64,000 nucleotides of DNA from Alteromonadaceae bacterium M269 (GTDB taxonomy: Bacteria > Pseudomonadota > Gammaproteobacteria > Enterobacterales > Alteromonadaceae): the NCBI GenBank assembly GCA_004353515.1, contig SMNZ01000006.1:434001-498000 (forward strand), in the 5' to 3' direction. Each line of letters begins with the position of its first letter. The first letter of the stretch is position 1. A program made the translations under genes and the position numbers. Under the pieces are notes generated by a model. It was not told where the DNA came from. It saw only the letters and a program-made list of their open reading frames with translations, and did no database searches. Positions 26,295-36,250 of the stretch are shown piece by piece.

Positions 26295-27941
26295 TTAAGC
26301 CACTGAAACAGATGATTCAAGTGTCAGGCTTTTGAAACACTCTTGCGGAAGTATAAACCACCTAAGCTCTTCAGCTTCAAAAGGTAAGTGCAAATCTGTC
26401 CGCTGAATATGGCCGTCCGTTGTGGTCAAAACCTCATAAGCACTTTCTAATAGGGATCTGAAATTGGGTTTTTGGAATCCCATTTCTTGAGCTGACTGTT
26501 TTAAGAAACTAAACTTTTCGAGGGAAATTGGCAGAGAGTTACAGTTACCTCGATAACACCAGTTTGATGACTCATCTAATTGATAGTAAGTCAACATTCG
26601 CCATCCATGCTTAGCCACTAACTCCAATGATTTTAAGAGATAGTCGAATTCTTCGTCTGAGATAAAGTAATTAAAATTTAAACGCACCCAGCCAGGCCTC
26701 ATTAACATATGTCCTTTGTTGATGAGGCGCTCAAGTCTACGACTAAGATTTCTATCGATATTCAACAAATGGTGACCATAAGGACCTGCACAAGAGCAAC
26801 CTCCCCGTACTTGAATACCAAATAAGTCATTCAATAGGGCGGTGATAAAACCATAATGTAAGTCTTTGTTTTTATGTTTAAAACGCAATGAAAAAATAGA
26901 AAGTCGGTCAGCTTCTTTATCGCCGAGTACTTCTATCTCTGGAATGTTATCGAAGAAGGTCATAGCTTTGCTAACTAGTTGCCTTTCTCTATTTTCAATG
27001 GTTTCAATACCAACCTGTTGTTGTAGCTTAAACACTAATCCAGCGCGTATGGATTCAACTATGGCTGGTGTGCCGCCTTCTTCGCGTCTTTCATGATCAG
27101 CAATAAATGTGTGATGTTCAGGAGTGACATAAGAGACTGTTCCTCCGCCAACATTTGCAGGAACTGAATTTGTGAGAAGCGAGGATTTCACCGCAAGAAT
27201 ACCCGGTGTTCCAGGGCCGCCAATAAACTTGTGAGGAGAGATAAACAAGGCGTCTATTGGATACTGTGCATTCATATCGATTGCCATATAAGGTGCTGCT
27301 GCTGCGTAGTCCCAAAAAGATAAAGCGTCATGCTTTTTAAGTACCGCCGTAATTTGAGGCACGTCACTAATAATACCTGTAACATTTGAAGCCGCAGAAA
27401 AACTGCCAATTTTTAGCGGCCTGTCTTTGTACATTTCGAGCTTTTCATTAAGAACTTTGATGTCGATTATTCCTTGGCTATCTAAAGGAATAGAAACTAA
27501 TTCAGCTGCACTTTCTCTCCATGGAAGCTCATTGGAATGGTGTTCGTAAGGTCCAATAAAGACAATCGGCCTCTGGTTGTTGTTGAACTTCTGCGATGCA
27601 TTACGCAAACCGAGGATATCGATCAGCTTATTGATTGCCGAAGTAGCCCCTGAGCCACAAAAAATAACTTTGTCGTTTTCCTTCGCGTTAATGGCTCGCT
27701 TGATGATGTTCCTGGCTTCTTCTCTAAGGCGAGTGGTTTGAGCACCAGTAATGGATGTTTCTGTGTGCGTGTTGGCGTAGAACGGTAATACGTTGTTCGC
27801 AATGTAATCCTCAATAAAACTTAGACTGCGCCCTGAAGCTGTGTAGTCCGCATAGATTAAAGGCTTATCTCCAAAGGGTGTTTTTATGAGTTGGTTTTGG
27901 CCGATAACGGACGTCGAGATTTTATTGATAAGTGGATTCAT
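26295..27941 (-). CDS. Class V aminotransferase, cysteine desulfurase-like
   Basis: This PLP enzyme has 548 residues, longer than the usual 400. The cofactor lysine is in SPHKFIGGPG, the phosphate-binding loop in FCGSGATSAINKL, and a Cys-rich active-site loop reads RGGCSCAGPYGHH, as in SufS/CsdA-like enzymes. About 130 extra C-terminal residues have no recognised domain. GGAGA is six bases before the ATG at 27941. It is divergent from an Lrp-type regulator, with 141 bases between, so it is probably regulated by it. Substrate is unknown: cysteine desulfurase, lyase or another amino acid are all possible. Confidence 0.8.
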   Translation of the reverse strand: MNPLINKISTSVIGQNQLIKTPFGDKPLIYADYTASGRSLSFIEDYIANNVLPFYANTHTETSITGAQTTRLREEARNIIKRAINAKENDKVIFCGSGATSAINKLIDILGLRNASQKFNNNQRPIVFIGPYEHHSNELPWRESAAELVSIPLDSQGIIDIKVLNEKLEMYKDRPLKIGSFSAASNVTGIISDVPQITAVLKKHDALSFWDYAAAAPYMAIDMNAQYPIDALFISPHKFIGGPGTPGILAVKSSLLTNSVPANVGGGTVSYVTPEHHTFIADHERREEGGTPAIVESIRAGLVFKLQQQVGIETIENRERQLVSKAMTFFDNIPEIEVLGDKEADRLSIFSLRFKHKNKDLHYGFITALLNDLFGIQVRGGCSCAGPYGHHLLNIDRNLSRRLERLINKGHMLMRPGWVRLNFNYFISDEEFDYLLKSLELVAKHGWRMLTYYQLDESSNWCYRGNCNSLPISLEKFSFLKQSAQEMGFQKPNFRSLLESAYEVLTTTDGHIQRTDLHLPFEAEELRWFILPQECFKSLTLESSVSVA

Positions 27942-28082
27942 TGTGTTCTCCAGAAGCTTGATACGAGAAATGGTATCTCTCGTCACTAGAAACATTGTTC
28001 CTTTTGTATCTTTATTTTGTGCTTTTGTCGAACATATGTTCTGTTGTAGGCTTGTTGCTGAAACTATTGTGGAGTGAAAGCA

Positions 28083-28538
28083 ATGATAGACAAAACAGAT
28101 CGGCTGTTATTGGATACTATGCAGAACGATGCATCGTTATCAGTAGGCGCGCTGGCGGAGCATATTGGTATTTCTAAATCGGCTTGCTGGCGTCGTATAC
28201 AAAAGCTGGAAGAGGGCGGTGTGATTCGTCAACGGGTCACGTTATTGGCACCTGAAAAAATTGGTTTGAGTTTAACTGTGTTTATTTCCGTAAGAACCAA
28301 TCAACATAATCCTCGTTGGGCTAAGCAATTCAAAGCCACAGTTGAGAGTGTTTCTGGCGTTATGGAAGTCTACCGTATGGGCGGTGATGTTGATTACTTG
28401 ATCAAGGCCGTTGTGCCAGACATGGCAGGTTATGACCGCTTATATCAGAAATTATTGAGTGCTGACTTGTTTGAAGTGACAGCGGGTTTTGTGATGGAAA
28501 CGATAAAGCAAACTACTGCTTTACCGTTGCCGTCCTAA
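28083..28538 (+). CDS. Lrp/AsnC-family regulator
   Basis: The regulator has 151 residues. An N-terminal helix-turn-helix (DKTDRLLLDTM, then VGALAEHIGISKSACWRRI) is followed by the ligand-binding RAM domain with GGDVDYLIKAVV. The ATG at 28083 has GGAG eight bases upstream; the in-frame GTG at 28074 overlaps that site. It is divergent from the class V aminotransferase and likely controls it in response to an amino acid. Its end is four bases from the convergent RND gene. Confidence 0.93.
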   Translation: MIDKTDRLLLDTMQNDASLSVGALAEHIGISKSACWRRIQKLEEGGVIRQRVTLLAPEKIGLSLTVFISVRTNQHNPRWAKQFKATVESVSGVMEVYRMGGDVDYLIKAVVPDMAGYDRLYQKLLSADLFEVTAGFVMETIKQTTALPLPS

Positions 28539-28542
28539 ATTT

Positions 28543-31500
28543 TTACTGCGGTGCTTCGACCATATCGACTTTCTTTTCCGGAGTGGATTTACCGAACCAG
28601 CCGGCGATATTGTCGAGGATAAGGTAATTCACTGGCACTAAAACAAGTGTAATCAGTGTAGCGAACAAAATGCCAAACCCTAATGAGACTGCCATTGGTA
28701 TTAAGAATTGCGCTTGAGTCGACTTCTCGAATAACAGTGGCATGAGTCCAAAGAAGGTCGTTAAACTCGTCAGCATAACAGGCCTAACACGTGAGGCTCC
28801 GGCGGTTAATACACCTTCTATTAAGCTGTAACCTTCTTCTCTTTTCTTGTTGATAAAATCGACTAAGACAAGAGAATCATTTACCACAACGCCAATGAGT
28901 GCCAGCATACCCAGTAAGCTCATGATGGATAAGCTCATACCCATAATCCAATGGCCAATGACTGCACCTAAGATGCCGAAAGGGATGATGCTCATTACCG
29001 CCATGGGTTGCCAATAAGATTTAAACGGGATGGCTAACAGGCAATAGATAACGAAGAACACGAAAACCAACCCCCATCCCAGTGATGCGAAAGACTCTCT
29101 TTGCTCTTTTGCTTCGCCTTCAAGCGAGTGACTGACACCCGGGTACTGCAATACTAACTCGTCTAAATATTCCTTAAGAGATGCTTGTAAGGTAGTCATG
29201 TTGGTATTGTCTTTTTCTACGTCCGCTGTGATATTTGCAGTGCGGTAGCGATCAATACGATTAATAGTTGAAGGACTTTGCCCCGGAATTAGCTTAGCAA
29301 CATGAGCTAAGGGAACAGAGTCGCCATTGGGCGTTTGTACCAGAATCTGCTCCAGAGTTGCTACAGACTGTCTCTCTTTTAAGGGTAAACGCACCATGAC
29401 TCGAACATCGTCTCTCCCGCGCTGAACTCGTTGAACCTGTGCCCCAAAGTAAGCACTACGGATCTGTGATGAGAGGTTGTTGCGGGTTAGTCCTAACGCT
29501 TTACCTTGTTCGGTGAGCTCAATTTGTAATTCTTGCTTACCGTTAGACAAACTGTCGGCAATATCGAAAACCGTGGGGTAAGTCGCCAAGTGCTGTTTGA
29601 TTTGTTCTGATGCATTACGCAGGGTATCTAATGAAGTACCTGCTAACTGTATATCGATAGGGTCAGAACTGCGCCCTATTTCTGCTCTGAAGGTCAATGT
29701 TTCCGCACCGGGTATTGTGCCAATAGCTCTGCGCCATTCATTGAGAAGCTGTCGAGAGCTAACATCATACGAACGTTGCTCTGGTGGTGTTATTTCAAAA
29801 CGAACTCGTCCAACGTGAGCACTGCCGCCGCGACCACCTGTCGTTGCCAAGATATTGACAATGACGCTTTCGCCGGTTTCTTCATCAATATGCTTTTGTT
29901 GCAGTTGGTAAGCAGCATCAGATATACGTGTGACGAACTTATCTGTCACCTCGTATGGTGTACCCGTCGGCATAGTTAAGTTCATGCGTACGGTTTCGCT
30001 TGGTACTCGAGGGAAGAAAACAAAGCGAGTCCAACCACTGGTTACAAGTGCTAGGACGATAATAAACATAGTGACAAAGGTCATTAAAGTCGCACTCTTA
30101 TTGCGTAATGCAAAATGCAGCATAGGTTGGTAATACTTGATGATCGATGCTTCAAATCCATCAGCAAACTTCTGTTGCCACTGTTCGAATCTGTTCTGTT
30201 TAGACTTTTCATTACGCAGTTTGACGTACTTTAAGTGTGCAGGTAGCACAAACTTAGATTCAATCAATGAAAACAAAAGAACAGGAATAACAACTATAGG
30301 TAGTTGAGCAAATAAAGCGCCTCGGGCTCCTTCAATAAAGGCCAAAGGTAAGAAGGCCGCCACTGTGGTCAATATTCCGAAGGTAACCGGTGTTGCCACT
30401 TCTTGGGTGCCTCTGATCGCCGCTTGTTCTCCCGATTCTGCATTGCGCATATGGGTATAGACATTCTCTCCCGTAACTATGGCATCATCGACCACAATGC
30501 CCAGTACCAGGATAAAGCCGAATAGGCTCATAACATTGATGGTGGCGCCCATAAGCGGCATGGCAATGAAGGCCCCCATAAAGGACACGGGAATACCCAC
30601 GAAAACCCAAATCGCAATTGATGGTCGTAAGAACATCGTTAGCAGAGCAAGAACCAATATGCCACCTTGAACTGCATTCGACACTAGCGTATTTAAACGG
30701 TTTTTAACGATTTGAGAGTCGTCATCCCAATAGCTGAGTTGATAACCGACGGGTAATGTTTGTTGACGCTCACTGATGTAATCCTTGACCAAATCGGCCA
30801 CTTCGACAGCGCTTTGTTGACCAATACGGAAGACAGAAATAAAAGCTGCCTGCTTGCCATTAAAACGTGTTCTAACTGGAGACTCTTCGAATCCGTCGTC
30901 AATCGAAGCTACATCTCGTAAATGGATGATGCTTCCATCAACATTGGTCTTAACTACGATATTTTCGAACTCGTCTTTGCGGTAGGCTTGCCCTTTTGAG
31001 CGCAATAGAATATCGCCGCCCAGTGTTCTCAAGTTACCCGCTGAGATATCGATAGAGCTTGCGGCTATCGCATTGCTAACCTGATTTAGGCTAAGCTGGT
31101 ACTGGCGCAGGGCGTCTTGAGACACTTCAATAGTGACCTCATAATCACGAACACCATCGAGCTCAAGTTGAGTTAACCCTGGAATGCGAAGCAGATCGTC
31201 ACGCACTTGCTCGGCGAATTCTCTGATCTCTTTTTCACCGTAATCACCTGATACCGTAACGGTAATAACATCTCGTTTTCTTTGTGCTAGAGAGACGATA
31301 GGGTTTTCAGCATCGACCGGAAAAGTATTGATAGCATCAACACGAGATTTCACGTCTGATAGTATTTCTCTCGCATCATAGCCAGATTCCACCTCGATAT
31401 TCACATTAGCAGAGCCTTCAGACGAGGTGCTGGTAATACGCTCAATACCTTCGAGATCTTGAACCGCTTCTTCTATACGAATAGAAACCCCTTGCTCAAC

Positions 31501-31671
31501 ATCTTCAGGCGTTGCTCCCCTTAAGCTAACAGAAACTGAAATGCGGTCGGTTTCAAAGGAGGGGAAAACTTCTAGCGGGATGCGTGTCTGCATCGAAAAA
31601 ATACCCGCAATGAGGATAGTGATCATCAATAAGTTGGCGGCTACATGATTTCGAGTGAACCAGGCAATCAT
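28543..31671 (-). CDS. RND efflux permease, HAE-type
   Basis: This is a proton-driven inner-membrane pump of 1042 residues with the usual 12 transmembrane plan and two large periplasmic loops. The proton-relay pair lies in VLGIVVDDAIVTGENVY (TM4). The second half repeats the pattern with GVVVNDSLVLVDFINKKR (TM10). The N-terminus IAWFTRNHVAANLLM is typical. The ATG overlaps the stop of the adaptor gene (ATGA), so the two are co-translated. No outer-membrane channel is adjacent on this strand. Likely substrates are drugs or lipids; this is not resolved by sequence. Confidence 0.92.
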   Translation of the reverse strand: MIAWFTRNHVAANLLMITILIAGIFSMQTRIPLEVFPSFETDRISVSVSLRGATPEDVEQGVSIRIEEAVQDLEGIERITSTSSEGSANVNIEVESGYDAREILSDVKSRVDAINTFPVDAENPIVSLAQRKRDVITVTVSGDYGEKEIREFAEQVRDDLLRIPGLTQLELDGVRDYEVTIEVSQDALRQYQLSLNQVSNAIAASSIDISAGNLRTLGGDILLRSKGQAYRKDEFENIVVKTNVDGSIIHLRDVASIDDGFEESPVRTRFNGKQAAFISVFRIGQQSAVEVADLVKDYISERQQTLPVGYQLSYWDDDSQIVKNRLNTLVSNAVQGGILVLALLTMFLRPSIAIWVFVGIPVSFMGAFIAMPLMGATINVMSLFGFILVLGIVVDDAIVTGENVYTHMRNAESGEQAAIRGTQEVATPVTFGILTTVAAFLPLAFIEGARGALFAQLPIVVIPVLLFSLIESKFVLPAHLKYVKLRNEKSKQNRFEQWQQKFADGFEASIIKYYQPMLHFALRNKSATLMTFVTMFIIVLALVTSGWTRFVFFPRVPSETVRMNLTMPTGTPYEVTDKFVTRISDAAYQLQQKHIDEETGESVIVNILATTGGRGGSAHVGRVRFEITPPEQRSYDVSSRQLLNEWRRAIGTIPGAETLTFRAEIGRSSDPIDIQLAGTSLDTLRNASEQIKQHLATYPTVFDIADSLSNGKQELQIELTEQGKALGLTRNNLSSQIRSAYFGAQVQRVQRGRDDVRVMVRLPLKERQSVATLEQILVQTPNGDSVPLAHVAKLIPGQSPSTINRIDRYRTANITADVEKDNTNMTTLQASLKEYLDELVLQYPGVSHSLEGEAKEQRESFASLGWGLVFVFFVIYCLLAIPFKSYWQPMAVMSIIPFGILGAVIGHWIMGMSLSIMSLLGMLALIGVVVNDSLVLVDFINKKREEGYSLIEGVLTAGASRVRPVMLTSLTTFFGLMPLLFEKSTQAQFLIPMAVSLGFGILFATLITLVLVPVNYLILDNIAGWFGKSTPEKKVDMVEAPQ

Positions 31672-33035
31672 GACTTATCTCCTGATGCATTAGCGCGTCT
31701 CTGCTGCCTTCTTTCTGCCATAAGTTGTTCGACTGAGACACCTTGTGCTTTTGCTCTCTCTTGAATACGCTTTTGCCTTTCTGGGCTTAAATCAGCGAAT
31801 TGTTGGCCTCGGTTTTGTCTTTGCGGTCTATTGCCAGTGGAAACGGGTGTGCCTGAACTGATTTGACCTAAGGCTGTTGTCACAAGTTGGTCGTTAAATG
31901 AGAGGCCACTGGCAATGACAGCGTCTGTTTCGTTATGCCAGAGCGTAGATACTTCACGGCGTTTTAAGATACCTTCTTCTACAACATAGACATAGGACCC
32001 TTGATAGATTGCACTGTTGGGAACAACGATTGCGTTGTTGAGCAGTTTGCCTTTAATTCTTGCAGTAACGTACTGGCCTATTTTCAATGCGCTAGAGGTG
32101 TTGTTCTCCAACCCGTATGGATCATCAATTTGGGCGACCACATAGAGTTGTTGTGAAGAGGAATCGATTGCGCTTTCGGTTCTGACAACTCTTCCTCTCC
32201 ATGATTTTCTGGGGTCAAGTTCTGATGAAAATAAGACTTCGGCTTGATTGGCCGTATTCGATTCAGATTGAGTTCTAAACTCTTCAGGTAAATCGATTAG
32301 AGGTAAGTCAGAGTTATTTAGTGGCAATCTGATTTCAACAAAATCGACAGCAAATACCGTCGCTAGTGTGGTATTGGCGTTAACTACCTGCCCTAAATCA
32401 ACGGATTTAGTCAGTATACGACCAGCGTAAGGAGCTACAATGGCACTTCTCTCAACCGCTAATTCCGCTTTGCTCAACTGTGCTTGAGCCGATAACACGC
32501 GAGCTTTAGCAGCTTCGATCTGTGGGCCTCTTAGTAATAGCGCGTTAGGTTGATTACTGTTATTCAAGCGTTGTTCTTCAGGAAGAGATTTGTATCGGTT
32601 CCAATCTTCTGAGGCGATATCTGCTCTTGCTTGTTCTTCAAGTAAGAGTTGTTTGGCTTCACTCAGTGTCGCTCGCGCAATATCAAGGTCAGCCTTGTAA
32701 TCTCTATCATCTAATTGGACGAGTACGTCACCTTTTTCGAAGAATCCACCTTCTCTGAAGTTTTCACTGACTGAACGAATTTGACCTGAAACTTGCGCTA
32801 CAAGGGCACTTTGCGTTCTGGGGCGGATAGTTCCGAAGCTACTCAAGTCAATTTGATATTGCTGTGGCTGGATATCAAGCACCTCAACGTTCATTTGAGG
32901 CGCTTTTGATGGGGCCCCTCTGCGCTGCTCTGGCGGATTTTTAGTAATAAAATTCCATGCGATAAACGCGAGGATAATCATCGCTATCGGGATGATATAT
33001 TTTCTTTTGCTGTTAGGCGTTGATGAAGTGGTCAA
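31668..33035 (-). CDS. RND periplasmic adaptor (membrane fusion protein)
   Basis: The adaptor has 455 residues: an N-terminal anchor (about 14-29), a barrel-sandwich lipoyl half (VSGQIRSVSENFREGGFFEKGD), a coiled-coil hairpin, the second lipoyl half (IVAPYAGRILTKSVDLGQVV) and a beta-barrel. The C-terminal 55 residues are Arg/Gln-rich (SPERQKRIQERAKAQGV), an extension seen in some family members. The start is TTG at 33035 with AGGTG nine bases upstream. It is first in an operon with the pump. Confidence 0.9.
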   Translation of the reverse strand: MTTSSTPNSKRKYIIPIAMIILAFIAWNFITKNPPEQRRGAPSKAPQMNVEVLDIQPQQYQIDLSSFGTIRPRTQSALVAQVSGQIRSVSENFREGGFFEKGDVLVQLDDRDYKADLDIARATLSEAKQLLLEEQARADIASEDWNRYKSLPEEQRLNNSNQPNALLLRGPQIEAAKARVLSAQAQLSKAELAVERSAIVAPYAGRILTKSVDLGQVVNANTTLATVFAVDFVEIRLPLNNSDLPLIDLPEEFRTQSESNTANQAEVLFSSELDPRKSWRGRVVRTESAIDSSSQQLYVVAQIDDPYGLENNTSSALKIGQYVTARIKGKLLNNAIVVPNSAIYQGSYVYVVEEGILKRREVSTLWHNETDAVIASGLSFNDQLVTTALGQISSGTPVSTGNRPQRQNRGQQFADLSPERQKRIQERAKAQGVSVEQLMAERRQQRRANASGDKS

Positions 33036-33344
33036 AGTAATACACCTATTTGATAAATACCCAATGCTTTTAACAAGACACTAGGTATCGCTGAATTATG
33101 TCGAAAATGACTCTGTCTTACTTGTACTACTTATCTGGAAACAAGATCAACGAACCTTGTGTAAAGAAAGCGTAAATTATCTGCGCCTATGTTATTCGTC
33201 GTGAGATTGAGGGAATTCGTAGCTTTCGCACGAGTTTGTGCGAGTTGTTTGAAGTGGTAGAGGCTGAGTTAGGTGTGTAATTGATTGAAGAAAACGTTGG
33301 GGCAGGTAAACTGATAATAAGGCTTAGAATAAAAATAAAATTAC
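33036..33344. other. Gene-free divergent control region
   Basis: These 309 bases lie between the divergent adaptor-pump operon and a membrane protein gene. One short hairpin (TCGCAC/GTGCGA, near 33224-33241) is visible. No gene or recognised operator was seen. Confidence 0.5.
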
Positions 33345-34817
33345 ATGCAGCAAACCTCTGAACAGTCAAAACAAACCGAGCAAGATATGGGCGTTAGTAA
33401 TGGTAGTTTAGTGAGTTACCAATCACTAACGAACATTCCTACGCTAATTACTGATTTTGTTCGCCGTGTTTTGGCGGTCGCTAACAAACAGTGGCTATAT
33501 TTTACTGAGCAAGTTAATAAACTAACGCTTTCTCAGATTTGCTATGTGATCGCGATTGTCCTGCTGTTTACCATTGTTGAGGGAGATTTTGACGAATCTG
33601 AGAATACGGTTTGGGTTGGCTTATTTGCTGGTCTAGGTCTGATGCGCGAACTTTGGACTTTATTCCATAAGGTTTGGCAGAAAACGCTGGGTAAAGGCGT
33701 TCTGTTGGTGTTGTATGCTGCAACCGCCAATTTTGCTGTCGCCATAGCGGCACTGAAAATAAATGATATAGCCGGTGTAGAGCCGACACCCTTTATTTTT
33801 ACGTTAGGTTTTACCACGTTAACTATGTTGCCATTCTGGCTCATTATGGCTTCGGTTTTGTTTTTTGCTATCGCACTAGTCGTTCAGACAATGTGGCTTA
33901 TTCTTGGATTAGCACTACGTTTAGTCAGATTTAAAATCCGCTTACATTGGGAAGACGAAGCTTTTGCTGTTGTTACCATTATTCTTCGGCTGATCTTAAC
34001 CCCTGTATTGATTGTTTCTTTAATTCAATTTGCTACACCTTATTTTGAACAATTGAATTTTGTGAATGGCAGTGGCCCACTCAATTTTAATATCTCCGAC
34101 CCTGATCCTGTGGAAGTGAATGTGCCCGAAGTTCCCGAAGATAAAATCGAAGCACTTGTAAATGGCGAAGAAGGGGCGCTTAAAGACATCATTGAACATG
34201 CTCAAGCACAAAGAGAAGCTAGAGAGGAAGCCGGTTTACCTATTTTGTTTGCTAATGGCGTTAATGCCGAGCAGTCAGGAATCGAAAATGCTGGGAATAC
34301 CGAAGAAAGCCCAATGGATGAGGTAGAAAGACAGCGTGACTTGGATAGGTTGATTTCGGTTTTGCCTTATTTTGAGCGATTGAGTTTTATTAATATGCCG
34401 CTTAATTTCTCTGTATCTGGGCCTGAGAATGTTGATGAGCTGATGCCTGCGGAAGAGGCACAATTGCGAGAAGTTTTAGGACAAACAAATCCAGAACAGC
34501 AATCTATCGGTGTTGATGAGATGGTTGCGCAAACAGAAAGCCAGGCAAGTGATGGTGCAACTAATTCTGAAGAAGGCGATGGTAATACGTTAACGGTTGA
34601 GGTTGATCCAAATGCTGAGCGCAATCGAGACCTCGACAGAATGATTGCAGCTTTTATTTATCGTTTTGAAACCTATCCTAAGTCTATGTGTAAAAAGGAA
34701 CCGCACCAGCATAGCTTGGTTATTGACGAAAACTCAGTACTTCTCGTCGAGAAGTCTGACAATGAGCTGGGTTATATCTTTAGCGTTAAGGCCTGTGAAT
34801 ATGTGTATGAAGAGTGA
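33345..34817 (+). CDS. Membrane protein with internal repeats, unknown
   Basis: This protein has 490 residues. The N-terminal half (about 60-230) has four or five transmembrane segments. The C-terminal half is an acidic domain built from repeats: PYFEQLNF at 232 and PYFERLSF at 341 each lead into PLNF(N/S)(I/V)S and an acidic tail, and RQRDLDRLI is echoed by RNRDLDRMI near 430. It ends with a domain holding two cysteines. No family was recognised. No strong ribosome site precedes the ATG, so M15 (33387) is an alternative start. Its stop is inside a hairpin. Confidence 0.75.
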   Translation: MQQTSEQSKQTEQDMGVSNGSLVSYQSLTNIPTLITDFVRRVLAVANKQWLYFTEQVNKLTLSQICYVIAIVLLFTIVEGDFDESENTVWVGLFAGLGLMRELWTLFHKVWQKTLGKGVLLVLYAATANFAVAIAALKINDIAGVEPTPFIFTLGFTTLTMLPFWLIMASVLFFAIALVVQTMWLILGLALRLVRFKIRLHWEDEAFAVVTIILRLILTPVLIVSLIQFATPYFEQLNFVNGSGPLNFNISDPDPVEVNVPEVPEDKIEALVNGEEGALKDIIEHAQAQREAREEAGLPILFANGVNAEQSGIENAGNTEESPMDEVERQRDLDRLISVLPYFERLSFINMPLNFSVSGPENVDELMPAEEAQLREVLGQTNPEQQSIGVDEMVAQTESQASDGATNSEEGDGNTLTVEVDPNAERNRDLDRMIAAFIYRFETYPKSMCKKEPHQHSLVIDENSVLLVEKSDNELGYIFSVKACEYVYEE

Positions 34818-34834
34818 TTAATTCATCACTCTTC
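34809..34834. terminator. Hairpin at the end of the repeat-containing gene
   Basis: GAAGAGTGAT (34809-34818) pairs perfectly with ATCACTCTTC (34825-34834) and includes the stop codon. There is no T-run. It adjoins a REP-like sequence, so the end of this gene carries two stacked hairpins. Confidence 0.5.
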
Positions 34835-34855
34835 GCGAACAAGTTCAGCTCCTAC
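34831..34855 (-). repeat. REP-like element
   Basis: The minus strand reads GTAGGAGCTGAACTTGTTCG followed by CGAAG. It has the GTAG head and a GAAC-TT-GTTC stem like the REP family of Pseudomonas and relatives, and it shares GTAGGAGC with the site at 25228-25268. It lies between convergent genes, the usual REP position. Confidence 0.55.
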
Positions 34856-34870
34856 AGGTTTTATGTGCTT

Positions 34871-36250
34871 TTAAGCGGCAACTTGTTCTCTACCATTTGA
34901 TAGCTTTTGATAGGAGAAATCCAATATCAAAGCGACGATTAAGCTTATGGCAACCATTGGTAAGAAAATCGCTAAGCCAAACGTTATTGCCACAACTCCT
35001 CTGGGAACTGCATAACCTTTTGGTTTTTTGGGTGCCGCCAACTGACCGTTAGGGCGACGAGACCACCACATAACAGCGCCGGTAATACTCAGCGTAATAA
35101 CACCTAAAGTCGTGACTAAACCTAGTATTTGATTGAGAACGCCAAACAAAGCGCCTTCGTGCAAGGCAATTCCATAAGATACAGCTTGAGATACGGGGTG
35201 TGCGTCACTGAAGTTGGCTCGCATAAGCTCTTCGCCCGTCCATTGATCGTAGTGAACGGTAACTCTAGCTGAGCGATTGGCGGTTCGAGAGCGGACTGTC
35301 CATACGCCTTTTTCTCCTCTGGGTGGCTGGACGACTATGGGATGTTCCAAGTTCAATGCTGAGACTTGCGTGATGATTTGTTGCATGCTGATGGCTTGTA
35401 GTTGATTCGTGATAGATGACTCCAGCGCGACTTGCTTATCTTCATCTTCCCGAGTTCTCTCCCACAGCGACAATCCGTCGTTTAGTGGCTTTTTAGATTC
35501 CAGTGCTCTTGCTTGTGCTGAAGTGCTGCTAGTCCAATTCATTGCTGCCTGAACTCTGTCAAAGCCATCTCCCCAAACTTGAGTCCAAGGTAAGCCTGTG
35601 AGTAACAAGATTAGGATCATAAAGCTGACCCATAAGCCAACCGCACCATGGAGGCGCTTGTACTTTTCTCGCGTACTCGTATTAGACAAGCTAGGCAACA
35701 GGAATTGTTTGAGCGTCAATATCGCAGAAGTGCCGGGCTTTCCTTTCGGCCACCACAGATAGAGTCCGGTCACTACCAAAACAATCATCCAACTCGCCAT
35801 TAGTTCGACAATATAACTGCCGTTATTGCCGCTAAGTAATTCTCCATGAAGGTCTCTGATAACGTTAAGGAATTGCTCTTGTTTGGCTTCTTTTTTTAGG
35901 ACCGAGCCATCGTGTTGATCAACCCAATACACATAACGAGTCCCGTTTTCTTGAAACTCAATTTCTACACTTGGGTCATTGGATTTGGACAATGTGTAGC
36001 TTCTGAACGAGGCATTCGGGTTCGCTCCCGATATCTGGCTAACAAGCCGATTTGAGCTGACTATATTTTGCTTGTCTGAAATGGAACCTTGATTGATTTG
36101 ATTCTCTATATAGTTTTCTATTTGAGGCTTGAATAGATAAATTGAGCCTGTGGCAGCGAGTAAAATAGCGAAGGGAATAACCATAATGCCAGCGAAAAAA
36201 TGCCAACGCCAAATACGTTTCTTTAATAACAACTGATTATCTGAAGCCAT
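34871..36250 (-). CDS. PepSY-associated membrane protein
   Basis: This 459-residue protein of the PepSY_TM (PiuB-like) family has four main transmembrane segments: about 16-36, 145-165, 198-218 and 385-405, plus a final one near 425-445. The first periplasmic loop contains a PepSY-like stretch (TRYVYWVDQHDGSVL). Family members are linked to iron-siderophore uptake or reduction and are often iron-regulated. No Fur box could be seen upstream. It lies next to the metal-efflux operon but on the other strand. Confidence 0.85.
   Translation of the reverse strand: MASDNQLLLKKRIWRWHFFAGIMVIPFAILLAATGSIYLFKPQIENYIENQINQGSISDKQNIVSSNRLVSQISGANPNASFRSYTLSKSNDPSVEIEFQENGTRYVYWVDQHDGSVLKKEAKQEQFLNVIRDLHGELLSGNNGSYIVELMASWMIVLVVTGLYLWWPKGKPGTSAILTLKQFLLPSLSNTSTREKYKRLHGAVGLWVSFMILILLLTGLPWTQVWGDGFDRVQAAMNWTSSTSAQARALESKKPLNDGLSLWERTREDEDKQVALESSITNQLQAISMQQIITQVSALNLEHPIVVQPPRGEKGVWTVRSRTANRSARVTVHYDQWTGEELMRANFSDAHPVSQAVSYGIALHEGALFGVLNQILGLVTTLGVITLSITGAVMWWSRRPNGQLAAPKKPKGYAVPRGVVAITFGLAIFLPMVAISLIVALILDFSYQKLSNGREQVAA

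Noticed and set aside
33542-33844. Minus-strand reading frame inside the repeat-containing membrane protein gene
   Set aside because: It is antisense to a well-formed membrane protein with internal repeats and has no ribosome site or recognisable domain.
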